64,000 bases of DNA. Source: Citrifermentans bemidjiense Bem (GTDB taxonomy: Bacteria > Desulfobacterota > Desulfuromonadia > Geobacterales > Geobacteraceae). The notes under the pieces are model-generated. The model was not told the origin of the DNA. It worked only from the letters and a program-made list of their open reading frames with translations, and did not search any database. Location: contig NC_011146.1 of assembly GCF_000020725.1 (NCBI RefSeq), positions 2,913,501-2,977,500 on the forward strand. Reading direction: 5' to 3'. This document shows positions 34,167 through 43,832 of this stretch, in pieces; the stretch's first letter is position 1; each line of letters begins with the position of its first letter. The position numbers and the translations under genes were made by a program.

Positions 34167-35606
34167 ATGGCAACCATCTACAAGACACCGGGTGTGTACA
34201 TCGAAGAAATTCCAAAGTTTCCCCCTTCCGTAGCCCCGGTCGAAACCGCAATTCCTGCCTTCATCGGCTACACGGAGAAGGCGGACAACGTGGTCCCCGG
34301 CGACCTCACCAAGATTCCTACGCGCATCTCTTCACTGGTCGAGTACGAGAAGATGTTCGGGGGGGCGCAAAAGGAAGAGAACATAACCGTCGATGTCCAG
34401 GAAACACAGGTAAACAGCGTGACGGTGGATCTGAAGGCAACGGCCGCGGTCACCGAAGCGGCCCGCTCGAAGCACATCATGTATTACGCGCTGCAGCTCT
34501 TTTTCGCCAACGGCGGCGGCCCCTGCTACATCGTCTCGGTTGGCCCCTTCAAGCCGACGTTTGGGGGTGCTTTGGACGTAACTGAGCTTCATGACGGCCT
34601 AGATACCTTGGTAAAGAAAGACGAGCCTACCCTCATACTCTTCCCCGAGGCGCAAGGCGGCCTCACCGCTAGTCAGTTCCAGTCCCTGCACAACGACGCC
34701 CTCACTCAGTGCGCCGATTTGAACGACCGGTTCGTGATCATGGATGTCCATGGCGACACCATCTCCCTATCGGATCCGCAAGCGAAGCTCTTGGACGCCA
34801 TCAACAACTTCCGCAACAACGGCATCGGGATGAACAATCTGAAGTACGGCGCGGCTTATGCGCCGAACATGGACACCATCCTGGCGTTCCAGTACGACGA
34901 AACCAAGGTCGACGTCACCATCACCATCAACGGCACCGGGGCGGCTCCGGTAAAGCTGGACACACTTAAGACCACCAACAACAGCGTCTATGAGCAGGCC
35001 AAGGCTGCCATCACTAACATGACCTGCAAGATGCCTCCAGCCGCCGCGATGGCCGGCATCTATGCCGCAGTCGACAACAGCCGCGGGGTATGGAAAGCCC
35101 CGGCAAACCTGAGCGTCAACACCGTGATAAAGCCGAGCATCCAGTTCTCGAACGTGGAGCAGGACCAGATGAACGTCGACCCGGTCGCAGGGAAGTCGGT
35201 GAATGCCATCCGCGCCTTCACCGGGAAAGGGACCCTGGTCTGGGGGGCGCGCACGCTAGCCGGCAACGACAACGAGTGGCGCTACATCAACGTGCGCAGG
35301 CTCTTCAACTTCGTGGAGGAGTCGTGCAAACGGGCAACCGAGCCGTTCGTCTTCGAGCCGAACGACGCCAATACCTGGGTCCGGGTGCAGGGGATGATCG
35401 AGAACTTCCTGACTGTGATCTGGAGGCAGGGGGCGCTGCAGGGGGTGAAACCTGAGCACGCCTTTAACGTCGCCGTGGGGCTGGGAAAAACCATGACCGC
35501 CATAGACATCCTGGAAGGGCGCATGATCGTCGAGATCGCCATGGCGGCGGTACGACCAGCGGAGTTCATAATCCTCAGGTTCTCGCACAAGATGGCGGAA
35601 TCCTAA
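34167..35606 (+). CDS. contractile sheath protein (phage tail sheath family, Afp2-4-like)
   Basis: The 479-residue protein begins with YKTPGVYIEEIPKFPPSV, the universal start of tail-sheath proteins, and ends with the conserved C-terminal domain (WRYINVRRLFNFVEES, PN...WV). Sheath subunits polymerise around the tube and contract to drive it through the target envelope. Only one sheath gene is present, whereas Afp has three, so the system is of the single-sheath type. AAAGGAGGGAAACATA is a strong ribosome site, as expected for an abundant structural subunit. Confidence 0.93.
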   Translation: MATIYKTPGVYIEEIPKFPPSVAPVETAIPAFIGYTEKADNVVPGDLTKIPTRISSLVEYEKMFGGAQKEENITVDVQETQVNSVTVDLKATAAVTEAARSKHIMYYALQLFFANGGGPCYIVSVGPFKPTFGGALDVTELHDGLDTLVKKDEPTLILFPEAQGGLTASQFQSLHNDALTQCADLNDRFVIMDVHGDTISLSDPQAKLLDAINNFRNNGIGMNNLKYGAAYAPNMDTILAFQYDETKVDVTITINGTGAAPVKLDTLKTTNNSVYEQAKAAITNMTCKMPPAAAMAGIYAAVDNSRGVWKAPANLSVNTVIKPSIQFSNVEQDQMNVDPVAGKSVNAIRAFTGKGTLVWGARTLAGNDNEWRYINVRRLFNFVEESCKRATEPFVFEPNDANTWVRVQGMIENFLTVIWRQGALQGVKPEHAFNVAVGLGKTMTAIDILEGRMIVEIAMAAVRPAEFIILRFSHKMAES

Positions 35607-35631
35607 AATTTGGCAATAAAAGGAGATCGAC

Positions 35632-36072
35632 ATGGCGACGCAAGATTACCCCTTACCGCGATTTCATTTCCAGGTCGACTGGGGCGGGGCGAAGATCAGC
35701 TTCACCGAGGTGACCGGGCTGGTCATGGAAAGGGAAAAGATAGAGTACCGGCACAGCGACAGCAAGGACTTCAACAAGATAGCCATGCCGGGCCTGGCGA
35801 AGAACAACAACATCACCCTGAAGCGGGGCAAGTTCGAGCGCGACTTCGATTACAACACCTGGCTCGACGACGTCGCCAACGAGCGGGTGGACAAAAGGCG
35901 CGACGTGATCATCAGGCTTTTGAACGAGAAACACGAGCCGGTGGCCGCCTGGTCCGCCACGCGCTGCTTCCCGGTCAAGGTGACCGCCCCCGACCTCAAG
36001 TCGGACGCCAATGAAGCCGCCATCGAGAGCCTGGAGATAGCACACGAAGGGCTGAAACTGATGAAGGTCTAG
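35632..36072 (+). CDS. inner-tube protein 1 (T4 gp19/Hcp-like, Afp1/5-like)
   Basis: The 146-residue protein with PLPRFHFQVDWGG, FTEVTGLVMEREKIEYRHSD and NITLKRGKFERD fits the phage tail-tube (gp19) family. Hexamers stack to form the tube inside the sheath. The gene lies 25 bp after the sheath gene with an AAAGGAGATCGAC ribosome site. A paralogue follows 9 bp later. Confidence 0.92.
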   Translation: MATQDYPLPRFHFQVDWGGAKISFTEVTGLVMEREKIEYRHSDSKDFNKIAMPGLAKNNNITLKRGKFERDFDYNTWLDDVANERVDKRRDVIIRLLNEKHEPVAAWSATRCFPVKVTAPDLKSDANEAAIESLEIAHEGLKLMKV

Positions 36073-36081
36073 GGTGCCGGA

Positions 36082-36525
36082 ATGGTCGACTACTACCCCC
36101 CCTGGGGGTTCTACTACCGGGTCGAATTCGGCTTCAGCAAGAACAAGGACGACGTCCGTTTCCAGACGGTGTCCGGGCTGTCGGTCGAGTACGACATGGA
36201 GGAGTACAAGGAAGGGGGCGAGAACCGCTTCACCCACAAGCTACCGGTGCGCACGAAGTACGCCGACCTGGTGCTGAAACGGGGGATGCTAACGAAGTCC
36301 GAGGTTTTCGACTGGTTTTTCAGGGCTTTTCGGGACCGGGACTTCAAGCCGACCGACTTGAACATAGTGCTTTTGAACGAGAAAGGGGAGCCGCTGCGCA
36401 CCTGGAAGGTGGCCCACGCCGTCCCCAGGAAATGGCAGGTGAGCGACCTGAACGCGAGCGAGAACTCCCTGGTGATAGAGACGCTGGAGTTGTCGTACCG
36501 GTATTTCACCGTGCAGGATAGATAG
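36082..36525 (+). CDS. inner-tube protein 2 (gp19-like, tube initiator type)
   Basis: The 147-residue paralogue of the preceding gene has FYYRVEFGF, FQTVSGLSVEYDMEEYKEG and DLVLKRGMLTKSEVF. It is divergent in the loops. In Afp/PVC systems a second tube protein joins the main tube to the spike and baseplate; its position before the hub genes fits that role. A repeat-bearing gap of 191 bp follows. Confidence 0.9.
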   Translation: MVDYYPPWGFYYRVEFGFSKNKDDVRFQTVSGLSVEYDMEEYKEGGENRFTHKLPVRTKYADLVLKRGMLTKSEVFDWFFRAFRDRDFKPTDLNIVLLNEKGEPLRTWKVAHAVPRKWQVSDLNASENSLVIETLELSYRYFTVQDR

Positions 36526-36542
36526 CGGCTTACTTGCCACCT

Positions 36543-36660
36543 CCCCCCCCTTCCCTCACCCCGACCCTCTCCCAGAGGGAGAGGGAGGATGGACGGGCAG
36601 CGGGGCACAGATTACCCTCGCCCTCTGGGAGAGGGTGGCCGAAGGCCGGGCCTGCAGGCC
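36543..36660. repeat. dispersed intergenic repeat (CTCTCCC type), copy 1
   Basis: CCCTCTCCCAGAGGGAGAGGG plus GGATGGACGG and a second inverted arm GCCCTCTGGGAGAGGGTGGCC can form a large cruciform. The same element lies at 51173-51340. Confidence 0.75.
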
Positions 36661-36716
36661 GTAGCATTGCTCGAAGGCCTGTGAGGGAGATGCCACAGGC
36701 AACCAAGGAGCGGACC

Positions 36717-36875
36717 ATGCCCATCGAGATCAAGGAACTTCATATTAAGGTAGCCGTCAACAGCGCCCCCCACCCGGGGGGCGGGCGCGCGAGCGAGGGT
36801 GAGTCTAGGGACGCATTGGTGGCCGAGTGCGTAGAACAGGTACTGCAGATACTCCAGAATAAGGCGGAGCGCTGA
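36717..36875 (+). CDS. DUF5908-type small eCIS protein
   Basis: The 52-residue protein starts at ATG 36717 (AAGGAGCGGACC upstream) and reads MPIEIKELHIKVAV..., ending in a helix. Its position between the tube and LysM hub genes and the IEIKELHIK start match the DUF5908 family found only in eCIS operons. The longer open frame upstream is an artefact of the repeat. The role is unknown; it may be a small baseplate or spike accessory. Its stop abuts the next ATG. Confidence 0.7.
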   Translation: MPIEIKELHIKVAVNSAPHPGGGRASEGESRDALVAECVEQVLQILQNKAER

Positions 36876-37579
36876 TGGCCAACGGCAAACTGGAGAAACT
36901 GCTGATCCTCGCCTTCGAAAGCTCGGAAGACGCGGAACGCGGGAGCAAGACCGAGGCAAAGGAGACCTTCGAGGCGTTCATCAACCCGGAGAGCTACTCG
37001 CTTGAGTACAAGGTAAAAACCTCGGACGGCCAGGGCCAGGGTACCAGCGGTGCACAGGCAAAGTTCGAGTTCACCCTGCCGGAGGAACTCACCTTCGAGT
37101 TCCTCTTCGACAACACCGGCATCATCGACGGAACACAGAAGCCCGACGGCGTCGCCAAAGACGTGGACACGCTGCGCAAGATGCTGACCGGGTACCAGGG
37201 GAGTTCCCACGAGCCGTACCACCTGAAGTTGGTGTGGGGGAGCCTGGTCTTCACCGGGCGGGCCATCGAGCTCACCCTGACCCACAAGCTGTTCAACCCC
37301 GACGGCCAGCCGATCCGCACCGTCGCCAAGGTCAAATTCAAGAAGAGCATCGAGGACAAGAAGCGGGCGCGCAAGGAGAACAAGTCGTCTCCCGACCTCA
37401 CGCACCAGCGGAAGGTGAAGGCGGGCGATACGCTGCCGCTTATGTGCTTCCGGATCTACGGGGACCCGAGGCATTACCTGGAGGTGGCACGGGTAAACAT
37501 GCTGAACAACTTCCGGGCGCTCGTCCCGGGCACGAACCTGCTCTTTCCCCCCCTCGACAAAAAGGGGACGCCGCAGTGA
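36875..37579 (+). CDS. LysM-domain baseplate/hub protein (Afp7-like)
   Basis: The 234-residue protein has an N-terminal beta-rich tube-joining domain (FINPESYSLEYKVKTSDGQG, FTLPEELTFEFLFDNTG) and a C-terminal LysM-like domain (about 175-230, KVKAGDTLPLMCFRIYGDP). This matches the gp53/LysM hub protein of contractile injection systems, which ties tube and spike into the baseplate. Its stop overlaps the spike start by three bases, so they are translationally coupled. Confidence 0.9.
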   Translation: MANGKLEKLLILAFESSEDAERGSKTEAKETFEAFINPESYSLEYKVKTSDGQGQGTSGAQAKFEFTLPEELTFEFLFDNTGIIDGTQKPDGVAKDVDTLRKMLTGYQGSSHEPYHLKLVWGSLVFTGRAIELTLTHKLFNPDGQPIRTVAKVKFKKSIEDKKRARKENKSSPDLTHQRKVKAGDTLPLMCFRIYGDPRHYLEVARVNMLNNFRALVPGTNLLFPPLDKKGTPQ

Positions 37580-39345
37580 GCACCGAGTCGACCATTCCCA
37601 CGCCAGCGACGCCGGACGTCTGCACGGTCGACCTCCTTGTGGAGGGTACGTCCATTCCGGGCGAGTACCATGTCCTCTCCGTCGCGGTGAGAAAGGAGAT
37701 CAACCGCATCCCCACGGCCACCCTGGTGCTGCGCGACGGGGAGGCATCGAAGGCGACCTTCCAGATCAGCAACAGCGACCACTTCCTCCCCGGGAACAAG
37801 GTGGAGATAAGGCTCGGATACCGGTCGAACAACGAAACGGTGTTCAAAGGGGTGGTGATAAAGCAGGGGATCAGCATCCGCAAGAGCGGCAGCATCCTGA
37901 CTGTCGAGTGCCGCGACGAGGCGGTGAAGATGACCTGCGGCGCCAAGAGCCGCTACTACACCGACATGAAGGACAGCGACATCATGGAGCAGGTCATCGC
38001 TTCCTACGGGCTCGACAAGGACGTGCAGGCGACCAAGCCGGACCTTAAGGAAGTAACGCAGTACAACGCGACCGATTGGGATTTCCTCCTCTGCCGGGCT
38101 GAGGCGAACGGCCAGGTGGTGATCGTGAGCGACGGCAAGGTGAGTGTGAGCCAGCCGGCCGCAAGCGACGAACCGGTCCTCTCGGTGGGATACGGCAGCA
38201 CCCTTCTGGAACTGGACGCGGAGATAGACGCCCGCAGGCAAAGCACTGGCGTCGTGGCCCGCAGTTGGAGCGGGACGGACCAAGACGTGCTGGAAGCCGA
38301 GGCGAAGGAGCCGGCGAAGACCGTGGCGGGAAACCTGGCCCCGGACGCACTGGCAAAGGTTCTGGGAAGCGACCCATACGAGATGAGGCACGGCGGGAAA
38401 CTCACCACCCCCGAGCTGCAGGCGTGGGCCGACGGCCGGCTCCTCAGGGAGCGCCTGGCCAAGGTGCGCGGCAGGGCCAAGTTCCAGGGGTTCGCCAAGG
38501 TGGCGCCGGGGAAGGTCATGGAAGTGAACGGCATCGGCGAGAGGTTCCAGGGGAGGTTCTACGTGGCAGGCGTGCGCCACGCGGTGGACAAGGGGAACTG
38601 GGAGACCGACGTTCAGTTCGGGTTGAGCACCGAGAGCTTCGCCGAGACCTTCGATCTCCGCCCGCTCCCGGCATCGGGCCTACTTCCCGCGGTGAGCGGG
38701 CTGCATATGGGGGTGGTAACGGTCCTGGAAAACGACCCGCAGGGGGAGGACCGAATCAAAGTCCGCCTGCCGCTGGTGAACAAAGCCGAGGAAGGGCTCT
38801 GGGCGCGGCTGGCGACGCTCGACGCCGGCAACAAGAGAGGGACCTTTTTCCGCCCCGAGATAGGCGACGAGGTGGTGGTCGGATTCCTCGGAGACGACCC
38901 CTGCCACCCGGTGGTGCTGGGGATGTGCAACAGCAGCGCGAAGCCCGCCCCGGAACCGGCCAAGGACAGGAACCACCGCAAAGGGTACGTCAGCCGGTCG
39001 AAGCTCAAGTTCACCTTCGACGACCAGAACAAGGTGGTGCTCCTGGAGACGCCGGGGGGCAACAGGCTGGCACTCTCGGAAGCGGACAAGGGGATCGTCA
39101 TCAAAGATCAAAACGGCAACAAGATCATCATGGACAACACCGGCGTGCGGATAGAGAGCAGCAAGGACCTGACTCTGAAAGCGGCGAAGAACGTGAGCAT
39201 CGAGGCCTCGGCCAGCCTGAGTCTGAAGGCGCAGACCTCGTTCAAGGCCGAGGGTACTGCCAGCGCCGAGGTATCCGGCGCGAGCACCACGGTCAAGGGA
39301 AGCGCCAAGACGGTGATCCAGGGGGGGATCGTGCAGATCAACTAA
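37576..39345 (+). CDS. VgrG-like central spike (Afp8-like)
   Basis: A GTG start at 37576 overlaps the previous stop; the longer frame upstream is not real. The 589-residue protein has gpD/gp27-like domains (about 20-360), a gp5-type OB fold (about 375-460, VVTVLENDPQGEDRIKVRLPL) and a C-terminal triple-stranded beta-helix (SSKDLTLKAAKNVSIEASAS repeats). Trimers form the needle under the tube. Unlike T6SS VgrG there is no extra effector domain. Confidence 0.92.
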   Translation: MSTESTIPTPATPDVCTVDLLVEGTSIPGEYHVLSVAVRKEINRIPTATLVLRDGEASKATFQISNSDHFLPGNKVEIRLGYRSNNETVFKGVVIKQGISIRKSGSILTVECRDEAVKMTCGAKSRYYTDMKDSDIMEQVIASYGLDKDVQATKPDLKEVTQYNATDWDFLLCRAEANGQVVIVSDGKVSVSQPAASDEPVLSVGYGSTLLELDAEIDARRQSTGVVARSWSGTDQDVLEAEAKEPAKTVAGNLAPDALAKVLGSDPYEMRHGGKLTTPELQAWADGRLLRERLAKVRGRAKFQGFAKVAPGKVMEVNGIGERFQGRFYVAGVRHAVDKGNWETDVQFGLSTESFAETFDLRPLPASGLLPAVSGLHMGVVTVLENDPQGEDRIKVRLPLVNKAEEGLWARLATLDAGNKRGTFFRPEIGDEVVVGFLGDDPCHPVVLGMCNSSAKPAPEPAKDRNHRKGYVSRSKLKFTFDDQNKVVLLETPGGNRLALSEADKGIVIKDQNGNKIIMDNTGVRIESSKDLTLKAAKNVSIEASASLSLKAQTSFKAEGTASAEVSGASTTVKGSAKTVIQGGIVQIN

Positions 39346-39393
39346 GTGACGCATTTCCCTGCGCGAAGCGAAAAACATGGAGAGGTACTCAAC

Positions 39394-39663
39394 ATGCTGC
39401 CAGCAGCGAGGGTTACAGACCTGATAGTGAGCGCGGCGACGCAGGGGGTGCCTACGCCGATCATCCCTCCCGGGGCGGTGAACGTGCTCATCGCCGGACT
39501 CCCCGCGGCGCGCATGGGGGATACCTGCGGCGCGGACGTCGTCATCAAGGGCTCGGCCACGGTGTTCATCGGGGGACTCCCCGCCGCCAGAATGGCCGAT
39601 TCGACCGCGGGGGGCGGGGTAATTCTCCCCCCCTGCGCCCTGACTGTGCTTATCGGAGGGTAA
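39394..39663 (+). CDS. PAAR-repeat spike-tip protein (Afp10-like)
   Basis: From ATG 39394 (GGAGAGGTACTCAAC upstream) the 89-residue protein consists of PAAR motifs (MLPAARVTD, GLPAARMGD, GLPAARMAD) separated by short beta strands. It forms the sharp cone at the end of the spike, usually with a bound metal. It ends four bases before the gp25 gene. Confidence 0.92.
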   Translation: MLPAARVTDLIVSAATQGVPTPIIPPGAVNVLIAGLPAARMGDTCGADVVIKGSATVFIGGLPAARMADSTAGGGVILPPCALTVLIGG

Positions 39664-39666
39664 CGG

Positions 39667-40110
39667 ATGAACCTCGATTTCCTCGGCCGCGGCTGGTCGT
39701 TTCCCCCGACCTTCGACAAGGGGCTCCCCGGCGTGGAGATGCTGGAACAGGAGGCGGACATCTTGGCGAGCCTGCAAGTGTTGCTCAGCACGGCGCAGGG
39801 GGAGCGGGTCATGCTGCCGCTGTTCGGCTGCAACCTGGACGAACTGGTCTTCGAGAGCCTCGACACCGGCACCAAAGCGCTGATGACGGACAAGATCGAA
39901 TCGGCGATCCTCTACCACGAGCCGCGCATCGACCTGGAAAGCGTACGTCTCGACGACACGAGGGAACTGGAAGGGGTGGTGCTGATCGAGGTCATCTACC
40001 GGGTCAGGACCACCAACTCCCGCTTCAACTTCGTCTACCCCTTCTTCAAGCTGGAGGGTACCGACCTCGACCTCGCGGCCACGGTCACCCTGCTGCCGGA
40101 CAACGACTAG
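39667..40110 (+). CDS. baseplate wedge gp25-like protein (Afp9-like)
   Basis: The 147-residue protein has VEMLEQEADILASLQVLLST and GERVMLPLFGCNLDELVFE, the gp25/GPW family core, with a C-terminal beta strand pair. It starts sheath assembly at the baseplate. The start follows a PAAR stop with GGAGGGTAACGG spacing. Confidence 0.92.
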   Translation: MNLDFLGRGWSFPPTFDKGLPGVEMLEQEADILASLQVLLSTAQGERVMLPLFGCNLDELVFESLDTGTKALMTDKIESAILYHEPRIDLESVRLDDTRELEGVVLIEVIYRVRTTNSRFNFVYPFFKLEGTDLDLAATVTLLPDND

Positions 40111-40121
40111 GTGGGTTTCCC

Positions 40122-43100
40122 ATGAGCCGAAGTGACTGCAAACAAAACCGCGATCCGCTGCAACTGGTACGGGAGGGCACCAGCCGGGAAGAGCGGCTCT
40201 TCCCCGCGCTGGACCCGGGCTACGCGCCGGTGGACGAGCGGGCCGCGGCGCACCACATGGTGTTCGCGCAGGCGTACTCGGCCTTTCTCAACTACTTCAA
40301 CGCCGACAATGTGCAGGACGGGGACTGGCAACCTTTCTTCAGCGGCGACGTTTCGGTGCAACTGGCGCTGGCGGCGGTACAGGATGTCGACGCCTACAGA
40401 ATCCGCATCAAGGAATACCTCGACTTCCTGAAGGATCTCAACTTCCAGTCGGACGAGGCGAAGGCCAAAGAGTACCTGGGGTACCTGTTCAGCGCCGCGG
40501 CGACGCTCGCGCGACAGTTCGACATCTTCCAAGCAGCGCTGCCGGCCGACCTGCCGCTCAAGTCCATGCTGCAGGCCCTGCTCCAGAGCCAGCTCGCTCT
40601 CGCCCTCAACCGGCTCATCAGCTACTACAAGGCCGACCTCGCCCTCCCCCAGCCCGACAGCCTCATTGCGGAAGCTGCCCCCGACCTGGTGGTTTTGGGG
40701 AAGAGCGCGGTCACCTTCGCCGAGGTGTACCAGGGTGGACTGACAGGGGAATGGATTACCGATGGCTCGGCAGACTGGGCCGCTTACACGAATGGAGTAC
40801 TCCCCGACGCGTCGGTGTACGGCTCGGGGATCGAGGCGTACCAGCGCATCAACCACATCGCTACCCACAACCTCTTCACCTCGGCCCTGGACCAGTTCCT
40901 CAAGGCCTACGCCCGGACGGCGGCGGAAGCTGCCAAGGGACTCGAAGCCTCGCTCACGCAGCGCGACGACCACCAGCCTCATTACGCGCTCTTCCTGACC
41001 TTTCTCAGGCTCTTCGCCTACGCCCGCGACGGCGCCAACACCTTGACCGGCAGGCACCTCGACTTCTATTACCGCATCATCCTGCAGCTGAAGGAAAAGG
41101 AGGCGAGGCCCGGCCACGCGCATCTCCTTATCGAACTCGCCAAGCAGCCCCCCGAGCACCTGGTGCTGGCCGGCGAACTCTTCAAGGCGGGAAAGGACGC
41201 GCTCGGGCACGACGCCTTTTTCGCCAACGACCGGGACTTCGTTGCGAACCAGGCGCAGGTGGCCGCACTTATGACGGTGTACCGGCACGGCTCCGAGAAG
41301 GTCGGCGTCACCGCCCCCAGTTCCCTGCAGCAGGGTCGGATCTTCGCCTCGCCGGTGGCAAACTCGGAAGACGGCATCGGCGGGGAACTGACCTCAAACG
41401 ACAAATCGTGGCACCCCTTCCACAACAAGAAGTACCAGGACGGGACGCTGGCGAAGATAGACATGCCCAAAGCCGAGATCGGGTTCGGCGTCGCCTCGCA
41501 CTACCTCTACCTTGCCCAGGGGGAGAGGAGCGTGACGCTCAGCTTTCAGAGCCAGCCGACAGCCGCGAGGGACTTCAAGGACGACGTGGTCTGCCTGTTC
41601 AGCTCGGAAAAGGGTTGGCTGGAAAAAGCACCTGTCTCCTTTGCCCAGGAGACCGGAGGGCTGGTGTTGAGGATTGACCTCTCCGGGGCGGACCCCGCCG
41701 TTGTCGCCTATTCCGCAAAGCTCCACGGCTACAGCTTCGCCACCGAACTCCCGGTGCTGCTGGTAAAGCTCAAGCACCGAGACGACGCTCCATTCGCCTA
41801 CCCGGAGCTGGAACCGGTCACGCTCACCCAGGCGGGGCTCACCGTAGAGGTGACGGGGCTGAAGACAGCGGCCTTGTCCAATGACTTCGGTCCTGTGGGG
41901 GCCTCCAAGCCCTTTCAGCCCTTCGGCCCCTCCCCGGTAGCCAACGGCTCATTCGTCATCGGCTCGGGCGAGATGTTCCAGAAGTCTCTCACCTACGCGC
42001 AGGTCAACGTGCAGTGGCAAAGCACCCCTGCCCCCTTCAACGGCGCGAGCGTGAGCGTTGTGACCGAATACCTGCAGGGCGGGGTCTGGCGCCAGTATAA
42101 GACGAGCCTCCAGGCTGACGTCACCAGCACCACCTTCGATCTTCTCGGCGAACCGCAGTCCGCGGACGCGCCCCCCTATTCCGACGCCCCCGCCCCGCCG
42201 GAAAACGAGCAGTTCCAGACCTCCTCGCGAAACGGCTTCGTCCGCCTGAGGCTTGCCGCCGACTTCGGCCAGAGCGACTACGAGCAGGCGCTCATCGACT
42301 ACATCAAGCGCGTCACCGACAGCGACCCTAATAACGACGGCGAGAAGCCGGTCGCTCCGACTGGCCCTTACGTCACCGGTCTGACCCTCGACTACGGCGC
42401 GCAGCAGACCATAGCGCTGGATCAGGCGGACCGGGGAAAGTTCGAGGCGAGGCAGGCTCTATTCTTCCATCTGGACCCCTTCGGTTACGCGGAGCAGCAC
42501 CCTTATCTGAAATCGACGGTGCCTGCGGCTATCCCCTCCATGACACTGCTGCCGCAGTTCAAGCACTTGAACCGCGACGACCCGAAGCTTCCCAAGGGGG
42601 TGCCGGTGCCGCACGAGGCTGAGTTCTACGTAGGGGTCGCCGGGCTCGTTCCACCGCAGAACCTGGCTCTGCTGTTCCAGGTGGTCGACGGGAGCGCCGA
42701 CCCGCTCTCCATCAAGCCCAAGCCGCATATCGACTGGAGCTACCTGCAGCAAAACGAGTGGGTCCCATTCGGCCACGGCGAGGTGGAGGACCGAACCGCT
42801 GAGCTGATCGACTCGGGTATCGTCACCCTCTCCATCCCCCGCGGCGCATCCAGCGACAACACCCTGCTTCCGGCAGACCAGTACTGGGTGCGCGCCGCGG
42901 TGAAAAGCAACAGCGATTCGGTCTGCCGCCTGATCCTCGTCGCCGCGCAGGCGCTGCAGGCGACCTTCGAGGACCAGGGAAACGACCCCGCTTTCGTTGG
43001 GGGCACGCTCCACGCCGGGATCATCGCCAAGCTCGCCCAGCCAGACGCCGACGTAAAGAAGGTAAGCCAACCCTTCGCCAGCTTCGGTGGGCGGGGCAAA

Positions 43101-43832
43101 GAGGCGCCGGCCGACTTCTACACCAGGGTTTCGGAGCGGCTGCGCCACAAGGACCGCGCTATCGCTCAGTGGGACTACGAGCGGCTGGTGCTGGAAGGCT
43201 TCCCCCAGATTTACCGGGTCAAGTGCCTGAACCACACCCAGTACGAGCCTGACGCGACCGGGAGCGGCATCTACCGCGAGCTCGCTCCGGGGCACGTCAC
43301 CGTGGTCACCATCCCTGATCTACGCCTCGCCGCCCTAAGGGATCCGCTGCGCCCCTACACGAGCCTGGGGCTCCTGGACAAGATCTCCGCATACCTCGCG
43401 CAGCGGCTTTCCTGCTTCGTGCGGCTGCACGTGAGGAACCCGCTCTTCGAGGAGGTGCAGGTGGACTGCAAGGTGACCCTGCAGCCGGGGCTGGACCAGA
43501 GCTTTTACGAGCAGAAGGTCAAGGAGGCGATCACCCGTTTCCTTTCCCCCTGGGCCTTCCCCGGAGGGGGGAACCCATCCTTCGGCGGCAAGGTGAGGAA
43601 GTCGGTCCTCATCGACTTCGTGGAGGAACTCCCTTACGTGGATTGCGTGATGGACTTCAGGCTCCTGCACAGCTACATCGACGCCGACGGCAACGCCCGC
43701 ACCGACGAAGTCGACGAGGCCGCCGGTTCCACTACCGTTTCCATCCTGGTCTCCGCCCGCAAACATCTGGTCGCTGCCATCAACCCCGCCGAGGAGGAGA
43801 CTCCCGGTGAACTCTGCCGGTGCCTCGCATGA
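40122..43832 (+). CDS. large baseplate protein, gp6/J-like (Afp11-like)
   Basis: The ATG at 40122 gives 1236 residues; an extended frame upstream belongs to other genes. The C-terminal quarter is baseplate-J-like (PQIYRVKCLNHTQYEPDATG, ending in a domain with VQVDCKVTLQPGLDQSF), while the N-terminal three quarters are family-specific (about 1-900, helical then beta). Wedge proteins of this type ring the hub and trigger sheath contraction. It overlaps the next gene by four bases (ATGA). Confidence 0.85.
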   Translation: MSRSDCKQNRDPLQLVREGTSREERLFPALDPGYAPVDERAAAHHMVFAQAYSAFLNYFNADNVQDGDWQPFFSGDVSVQLALAAVQDVDAYRIRIKEYLDFLKDLNFQSDEAKAKEYLGYLFSAAATLARQFDIFQAALPADLPLKSMLQALLQSQLALALNRLISYYKADLALPQPDSLIAEAAPDLVVLGKSAVTFAEVYQGGLTGEWITDGSADWAAYTNGVLPDASVYGSGIEAYQRINHIATHNLFTSALDQFLKAYARTAAEAAKGLEASLTQRDDHQPHYALFLTFLRLFAYARDGANTLTGRHLDFYYRIILQLKEKEARPGHAHLLIELAKQPPEHLVLAGELFKAGKDALGHDAFFANDRDFVANQAQVAALMTVYRHGSEKVGVTAPSSLQQGRIFASPVANSEDGIGGELTSNDKSWHPFHNKKYQDGTLAKIDMPKAEIGFGVASHYLYLAQGERSVTLSFQSQPTAARDFKDDVVCLFSSEKGWLEKAPVSFAQETGGLVLRIDLSGADPAVVAYSAKLHGYSFATELPVLLVKLKHRDDAPFAYPELEPVTLTQAGLTVEVTGLKTAALSNDFGPVGASKPFQPFGPSPVANGSFVIGSGEMFQKSLTYAQVNVQWQSTPAPFNGASVSVVTEYLQGGVWRQYKTSLQADVTSTTFDLLGEPQSADAPPYSDAPAPPENEQFQTSSRNGFVRLRLAADFGQSDYEQALIDYIKRVTDSDPNNDGEKPVAPTGPYVTGLTLDYGAQQTIALDQADRGKFEARQALFFHLDPFGYAEQHPYLKSTVPAAIPSMTLLPQFKHLNRDDPKLPKGVPVPHEAEFYVGVAGLVPPQNLALLFQVVDGSADPLSIKPKPHIDWSYLQQNEWVPFGHGEVEDRTAELIDSGIVTLSIPRGASSDNTLLPADQYWVRAAVKSNSDSVCRLILVAAQALQATFEDQGNDPAFVGGTLHAGIIAKLAQPDADVKKVSQPFASFGGRGKEAPADFYTRVSERLRHKDRAIAQWDYERLVLEGFPQIYRVKCLNHTQYEPDATGSGIYRELAPGHVTVVTIPDLRLAALRDPLRPYTSLGLLDKISAYLAQRLSCFVRLHVRNPLFEEVQVDCKVTLQPGLDQSFYEQKVKEAITRFLSPWAFPGGGNPSFGGKVRKSVLIDFVEELPYVDCVMDFRLLHSYIDADGNARTDEVDEAAGSTTVSILVSARKHLVAAINPAEEETPGELCRCLA

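Noticed and set aside
36534-36716. N-terminal extension of the DUF5908 gene
   Set aside because: It translates the dispersed repeat; a good ribosome site precedes ATG 36717.
37234-37575. N-terminal extension of the spike protein
   Set aside because: It is a shadow of the LysM gene; GTG 37576 overlaps its stop and begins family sequence.
38265-40121. 1855-residue giant protein
   Set aside because: The first 619 codons are an out-of-frame shadow of the spike, PAAR and gp25 genes; the real start is ATG 40122.
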